Source: Chaunax sp. Z400
Lineage: Eukaryota; Chordata; Actinopteri; Lophiiformes; Chaunacidae
NCBI GenBank assembly: GCA_037577475.1
Contig: CM075194.1
Coordinates: 28,363,326 to 28,427,325, forward strand
Length of the DNA stretch: 64,000 nucleotides
Direction: 5' to 3'
In this document: positions 58,610-64,000 of the stretch, in pieces
Position numbering within the stretch: position 1 is the stretch's first letter
Layout: each line of letters begins with the position of its first letter
Notes under the pieces: model-generated
Database searches by the model: none
What the model was told of the DNA's origin: nothing
Seen by the model: the letters and a program-made list of their open reading frames with translations, nothing else
Program-made: the position numbers and the translations under genes

Positions 58610-59093
58610 CAGTGTGACAATCTGGTCCATCTCTTATCTTGTGTTGCTTGGAAAGTGTGGCATTGTTGGTCTGATCTTTTGCCACATCTGTAAGTTTTAA
58701 AATCAGACATCTAAAAGGGGGAAAAAAGTGTCTGGGATCAAATATCTCCGGTTTTTGCATGGATTTGGTTTCAATCTTCAAGTGACTTTCAGAAAATCTG
58801 ACAACAAGATGAAGGTTCAAAGGCTTTGAATATCAACATCAAAAGTTTGCTAAATAAATAGCTCAACATGACAGAGGTCTGCTTGGAGAGTTTAAAGACA
58901 TGACATCAAATCTTTGATTTTTGAAGCATTCTGTCCTCAAGAAAAACTGAAACTCATACATCCAAAAGTCACTTGTGGTAATTTTATCACCAAATATTCT
59001 GACTCCGAGTCATAATTTGTATTTGCTAATTTTATGTGTTGTTCTGTCTCCCTGAATGGGGGAGGCGCTGTCACTTTGTTCTGTGCTCTTTAG

Positions 59094-59222
59094 GAGTTGC
59101 AGGTGGAGGCTGCTGATTGGACAGGAGACTGATGGCAAAGCCTTTAAAAAGGCACCTGTGGCTCCTCTTCTCCTCTTTCAAACTGACCAGGCTGCTGTGT
59201 GATGATGACCTTTTTTTGTTGG
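59094..59222 (+). promoter_or_regulatory. Promoter-like element and possible exon (unit 3)
   Basis: Same element as 399-527 with all motifs kept. Confidence 0.4.
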
Positions 59223-59509
59223 GTAAGTATTTATTATGATTGGTTTTTTCTGGTTTTTCTTTAATCAACTAAACAAGTGTATAAAAAATATGTTCAATGC
59301 TGATCTGTTGACGTTCAACTACCTTTTAAATACAAAGAAATATCAGCATAAAGCTCTTGGTTGAAGAGTCAGGTGTTTTATTTGTTTTCACTGTAGTCTG
59401 TCCTTCATTAGAAAGAAACCGTGTAAAAATAAAATCTCCTAATGTTGCATTAATCGATGATTTATTGTCTCGCCAATTAAACCATCTGACTCACGTGTCA
59501 GGGAGAGAC

Positions 59510-62500
59510 TCAAAAAAATGAATCATGGCCTAGTTTAATATTAAGTAATTATATCTATTTGATTTTATGTAAATAATCATATTTTGAAAATGTATGCATT
59601 CAAATGACATAGAATCAGCATGAATCTGTTAATTATGAAAACAATTCAATTTAATTAGTTAGAAAATATGAAAAAGGTTTAAATATGTTTTGCTATAGAA
59701 CAAGCATGATTCAATTGGTTAAAATTTATGAGATTGGTTTGCATATCATTTTCAGGAAATTAGATCGTTTTACAGGGGAAATGACGTCACAGGTCTGACT
59801 GACTCAACAATTTTGAACCTTTACCTGTTGGCCTGCATCAGACCAGAGAGTGTTAAATTTAGTCCGGATTCACCCAGTCTTCAATTTAACCCGCATGGTG
59901 CTATTTATATCAGCTAAGCGCTCTTTGTTTTTACGTCACGCTATTAAAACGAGTCAGTATTTTGAAAACGCGTCGGACTTCAGCCATTGACGACAACAAC
60001 TGCGCGGTTCATTTTGAAGAAACGTCGAAGGAGCCGTGGATGGCGGGTTGTTCCACCGTATTTGGCTTTGGCGGACTCGGATTCTCTGACCTGCTGTGTT
60101 ACAAGAGGTTGTTCAGAATCGGAGCTACCGTAAGTAATTAATCACAATGTATTTGTAAGTTTTTACAAGTAAAATCCTACATTTCAAATTGTTTGAGCAG
60201 AATTATGAAATATAAAATAAATGTACTTCCACCTTAGTAGGCCTTGGTTTAGTTAAATTAGCTTTTAAGTAACTGGATTGTACATATTAAAATTTAATTT
60301 TTATTGTATTGAAGTGTTTTTTCATTGTGCTATTGATCATTAAGCTTAGGATCCAGGTAGGCCTACTGCTTCCCAACATGGCAGGTAACAGAATCTGATG
60401 GGTTACAACATTGAAAACGTTTTTAAAAAAGAGTAGAGGGTGATTTTGGTAATACAATGTGTTTAATGCATGTTGTTTTTGTCTTTCTACAGATTCAGAA
60501 TTCTTTGAAGCATAACATTACGCTGATTTTGGACATCGTCTATGCAGGGGGAACCTCTTGGATTTTGTAAGTATGTAGGCTAAAAAGGCACTGAGCATGA
60601 TAATACATAGAAAGTTAAATACATCAGATGACTAAGGATGAAACATATTTTGAATCAACAGTACAAGCATTAACATGAGCAACATTAGCATGTCTACTGC
60701 ATACTTAAAAACATATTTGCATTGTTTGACCTAGGGTTTGATATGTTTTTGCAGGTAGTGTGCTGTAAATCATATTTGGTTTTTTGGTTTTTTTAAAGGA
60801 GATTGCTTGTGTTTTGTTTTTCTATCCGTATGTTCTTCTCCACAACTGATAAATTCCTCTTTTCCTTTGTTCACAGATGCTGTATGTAAATGTGGCAGTG
60901 GCATCTCAAGTGTGTGGCATCACAGTATCTTCCAGGTATGAGCTGCTAAAAACATTTCAGGCTGAAGCATATCCTCTATGGCCGCAATAGCCGGTATCCA
61001 TGCATATATGTAGATTGTCCATGTACATTTTCAAGTTGGAAAACCCTTTTAAGGCACATATGATACAACTGCTCAATGCTGTGATTAATGTATTTTTTTC
61101 TTTTCAGAATGAAGACCTACACACCAAACGAGGCTGTGTCCTGAGGAGCTCAGGTGTCCACCTTAATGAAGACATGGAGACACTGGTCAAGGAATACGTG
61201 GTGAGTGTTTGGCAACCTACTGTCTTAATTTTGTATATGTGTTGTGGATATATTTTCATTGATAGTTTTGTTACTTTCCTCAAAGGCACCCCAGTCTAGC
61301 TTTGCCTATGTGCATGAAGTGTGTACTAAAAGACTGAACTATGCAGCTTTCAGTGTGGAGCATTATTGATCTTATAAACCAAACGAGAAGCTTCTCACAT
61401 GTAAATGACTCTGGAAAATATGAAGCAATTGGTAATACAAAGTGTACATTTTGGAGTAAAAATAGGGAGTAAGGAGTAAAATATGAACTATTAGAGTAAA
61501 ATTTGATATATACAAGATAATACTCCGAGTCAATTCATATTCACCAAATTTGGATTAAATAACAGGCTTCCTTTTTCATAATTATATTGTATCACACGAT
61601 AACTCAAACTATTTCATGTATCATTTTCAGATTTTATACCCTCATAGACCTTAGTGCGAGGAAGAACTGGGTTGATTTAGGGAAAGGTTGGTTCCATATT
61701 TCTGACACTTGGGAGAGTTTTATCTCAGAAATATAGGGGCCTTAATTTCTCAACCGTTCCTCTGATTTTGTCCAAATTTGGTGCAATTTGAGGAGGTCTA
61801 TCTTGTATTTATTTGTATATGTTTAATTTTAGTCTAATAGTTCATATTTTACTCACTAGGAGGAGCTTTTTTTAATGAAAAACACTGTTTTTCAGACATA
61901 ACTTCACATTTAATTTTAGGAGTTCAATCAGGGGAATTGCTTGTACAATGGAGGGGGATTGGCTTTCGGGGATATACCCTTGCTGTCTGGATAACAGCGT
62001 AGGCCTAGTTTACCAAAGTAAACACTAACATCTGACTGTGGGGGAGTATTTAACTTTTTGAAGGATCACAATGTATGCAGTTTTTGTTGGCTTGCAGGTT
62101 TACTAAAGTACTCTTGGTGGCAAACTTTATAGGCAGCAATGGTAAGTTGAGGTCATTGCAAACTGGTTTGACAGAAATGAAAGGCCAGTTATTGGGTCTT
62201 CCTGACTGTTTTGTGTGGTTTTGAAATCGTGGCGTTATTTTGCATTTGAATGGTTCAACATATTTGTAAGTTTGTGAAACAGTGTGCCTTAAATTCTGAA
62301 TATCCCAATGTGATCAGCAGCTCATTGTTCTCTTTGTTTGTCCTCCAGGACAGTGAACCCAGAGAGGCTGAGGCGCTGATTCCTGAGACAACGATGGGCA
62401 TACATGTTATTCGGGTGGAGGGCGCTAGTCCAGAAGACAAACCTGCAGATGTAGGTGTTGTGCTTGAAGGCACTGAAGTTCTGCAGAACCTTCAGAGTGT

Positions 62501-63918
62501 CACCCATGGATGTGTGATGCTCTTTGGACTCATTTATGCACTGAACTTAAGCTATCCAAAGGACCTGAAGTGCCTTTTCGAAGTGTTTCAGAAAGTCCTC
62601 ACGGAACTGGACACGACCAAGCTTTCACCAAAAGTCCAAGCACTGAAAATTAAGATGCTCCGGTAATGGAGTTTTCCCTCTGTGGTTGACTTGTTGTAAG
62701 TACTTGTTCACTTAGTTTCCAACAAAAGTAGTTATTGTTACAGGCCTAGATGGCCTGTTTGGTCAACACTGTTTTGTCTGTGAGGTGTTTCAGTTAACAG
62801 AGTGATGGTTATTCAACCTTGCTTGCAGTTCTTGAAAGAGTTTACAGTACACTAGAAGTCAAAATGTGTGGTGGTGAATAAGAGTTTTTTAAGTAAGTAT
62901 AATACACCTTGTTTAGCTTTAGGTACTGTGTTGTTGTATTCCCACAATGTTAATTAAGGTTTTATTCTAAGTCACATGACCGCACGATCCAGAAGTTAAG
63001 GTAAGCGTAACGTGTCAGATGAAAACAACAAATGAAATGTTTGTGTTTTAAATCTGTTCTATTCTTTAAATGCAGTATTAGAAAAGGCGCACCCAGGGAT
63101 GCATCATTTTATGTGTCCTTTGTAAACACTTCTGTTGTGTTGTGGTTTTGCAGCACATTTTCTAAATGCTGTGCATGTGTTGTCAAATTGATGTCTTCTT
63201 AATTTTCTTGTGTTTTGTCTATTTGCATGTGGTTTCTTAAGTTGCAGCTCGTTTGCCCTTGTGCGCCACTGTAGTATTGACTGATCCAAAACCAAAAAAG
63301 ATGGCACTCTATTTTTATATGTATATTTTGCGATACATGTTTTTATTGGGATTTGAAGACATTTCATATTATGAGTTTTGCACTGGAGTTCACAACAAAT
63401 AAACTGTGAAACAAGTTTATTGGTGGTCTGACTGTTCTTGTATGTATTTTAATAACAGATTGTAAATGTATGGTGAACAGAAAAAATATATAATTTAAAA
63501 AAAAATATATAATTAAAACAAAAAATTAAATTGGGTTTATTTAAAAAAAGTATATAAATAGAATGCATTTAGAATAAATTCAGTTTATTGCATAAACATA
63601 GTTATTAAGTATTTTAAAGACATTAAACGTATTCATTCTGATTAATAAGCATATTTGTATTGAATTGAAACAAATTGCATTTATTGAATAAAAATACATA
63701 AAGCTGTTTATTATGTATTTAAAACACATAAAGTTTATTCGAACTATTACATAAATCTCACTTTTACTTATTTCATTCATGTTTTAGTGACAAATATGAA
63801 TCGCATAAAGTTTATTAGTTTATTTATGTTGAAATTATGTAATTGAAATTCATGGAAAATTTACATGTAATTAAAATACATAAATCTTAAGAATTAGGCT
63901 TAGATATTTCTGTGAGTG
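59510..63918. other. 4.4-kb block (unit 3)
   Basis: Equivalent of 31131-35538, with the same boundaries and flanks. Confidence 0.9.
60542..62666 (+). CDS. Spliced 164-residue protein (unit 3 copy)
   Basis: Coding exons 60542-60566, 60877-60935, 61108-61200 and 62349-62666, with the same splice sites and frame as the unit 2 gene. The two substitutions seen in exon 2 lie upstream of the ATG, so the predicted protein is unchanged in the parts compared. The promoter motifs (CRE at 59782-59789) are kept. Confidence 0.6.
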
Positions 63919-64000
63919 AGGTGACTTTTTGCCGTTCATTACGCTCGTTGTCCTTTCTCCGACTGTCAGTTAAGCGGACAGGGTGAGAGACGGGCAAATC

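Larger units (their letters stand above)
30339..58695. repeat. Tandem segmental duplication, unit 2
   Basis: This is a second near-identical copy, 28357 bp long. Relative to unit 1 it gains 4408 bp at 31131-35538 and loses 2643 bp at the junction near 43241. It has lost most of the GT-rich VNTR (57848-58609), carries one more 143-bp tRNA-like monomer and one fewer 107-bp satellite monomer, and has a longer poly-C run. It also lacks about 100 bp near 52486 that unit 1 holds at about 20385-20485. Confidence 0.97.
58696..64000. repeat. Tandem segmental duplication, unit 3 (partial)
   Basis: This is the third copy, truncated by the window end. It includes the 4.4-kb block (59510-63918) and so resembles unit 2 more than unit 1. 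It keeps the 22 bp around 59010-59040 that unit 2 lost near 30655. Single-base differences from unit 2 are sparse, for example two in the upstream part of exon 2 near 60520-60530. Confidence 0.96.

Noticed and set aside
1..64000. A prokaryotic-style defence, secretion or biosynthetic system
   Set aside because: There are no operons or ribosome binding sites and only intron-containing genes. Nothing in the window supports it.

Overview
The window reads as nuclear DNA of a teleost fish. Genes have GT-AG introns, there are several fish-type non-LTR retrotransposon remnants, long GT, GA and TA microsatellites, tRNA-derived repeats, and vertebrate-like promoters. No prokaryotic gene organisation is visible.

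Layout: the window is a tandem segmental duplication. Unit 1 spans 1-30338, unit 2 spans 30339-58695, and unit 3 starts at 58696 and is cut off by the window end. The units are nearly identical base for base but differ by large events. (i) A 4.4-kb block (31131-35538 and 59510-63918) is in units 2 and 3 but not unit 1. (ii) A 2.6-kb stretch of unit 1 (8610-11252) is missing from unit 2. (iii) A GT-rich VNTR is about 4.4 kb in unit 1 and about 0.75 kb in unit 2. (iv) Several smaller satellites differ in copy number. The phase of the repeat is arbitrary, and the array may continue beyond both ends.

Gene content per unit, left to right: a promoter/exon-like element; a 1180-bp cassette with a 35-residue Cys-rich small ORF and a polyadenylated terminal exon, present twice per unit; LINE and other transposon debris; AT and GA satellites; a decayed minus-strand multi-exon pseudogene; a minus-strand coiled-coil plus SGNH-hydrolase-like gene, intact in unit 1 and broken in unit 2; an LTR-like segment; the second cassette; a 107-bp GC-rich satellite beside a housekeeping-type promoter; two opposed arrays of a 143-bp tRNA-derived repeat; a LINE endonuclease fragment; and a minus-strand kinesin-6 (KIF23-like) motor gene with ten in-frame exons, next to the large VNTR. 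The 4.4-kb block of units 2 and 3 adds a plus-strand spliced gene for a 164-residue protein. That protein looks like the free C-terminal domain of a large uncharacterised teleost family.

The genes do not form an obvious pathway. The shared theme is local amplification of partial or divergent genes: a motor domain without stalk, a C-terminal domain without its usual N-terminus, and an SGNH gene lost in one copy. All gene models are manual splice reconstructions from the sequence. Family names come from recalled motifs, not from database searches.
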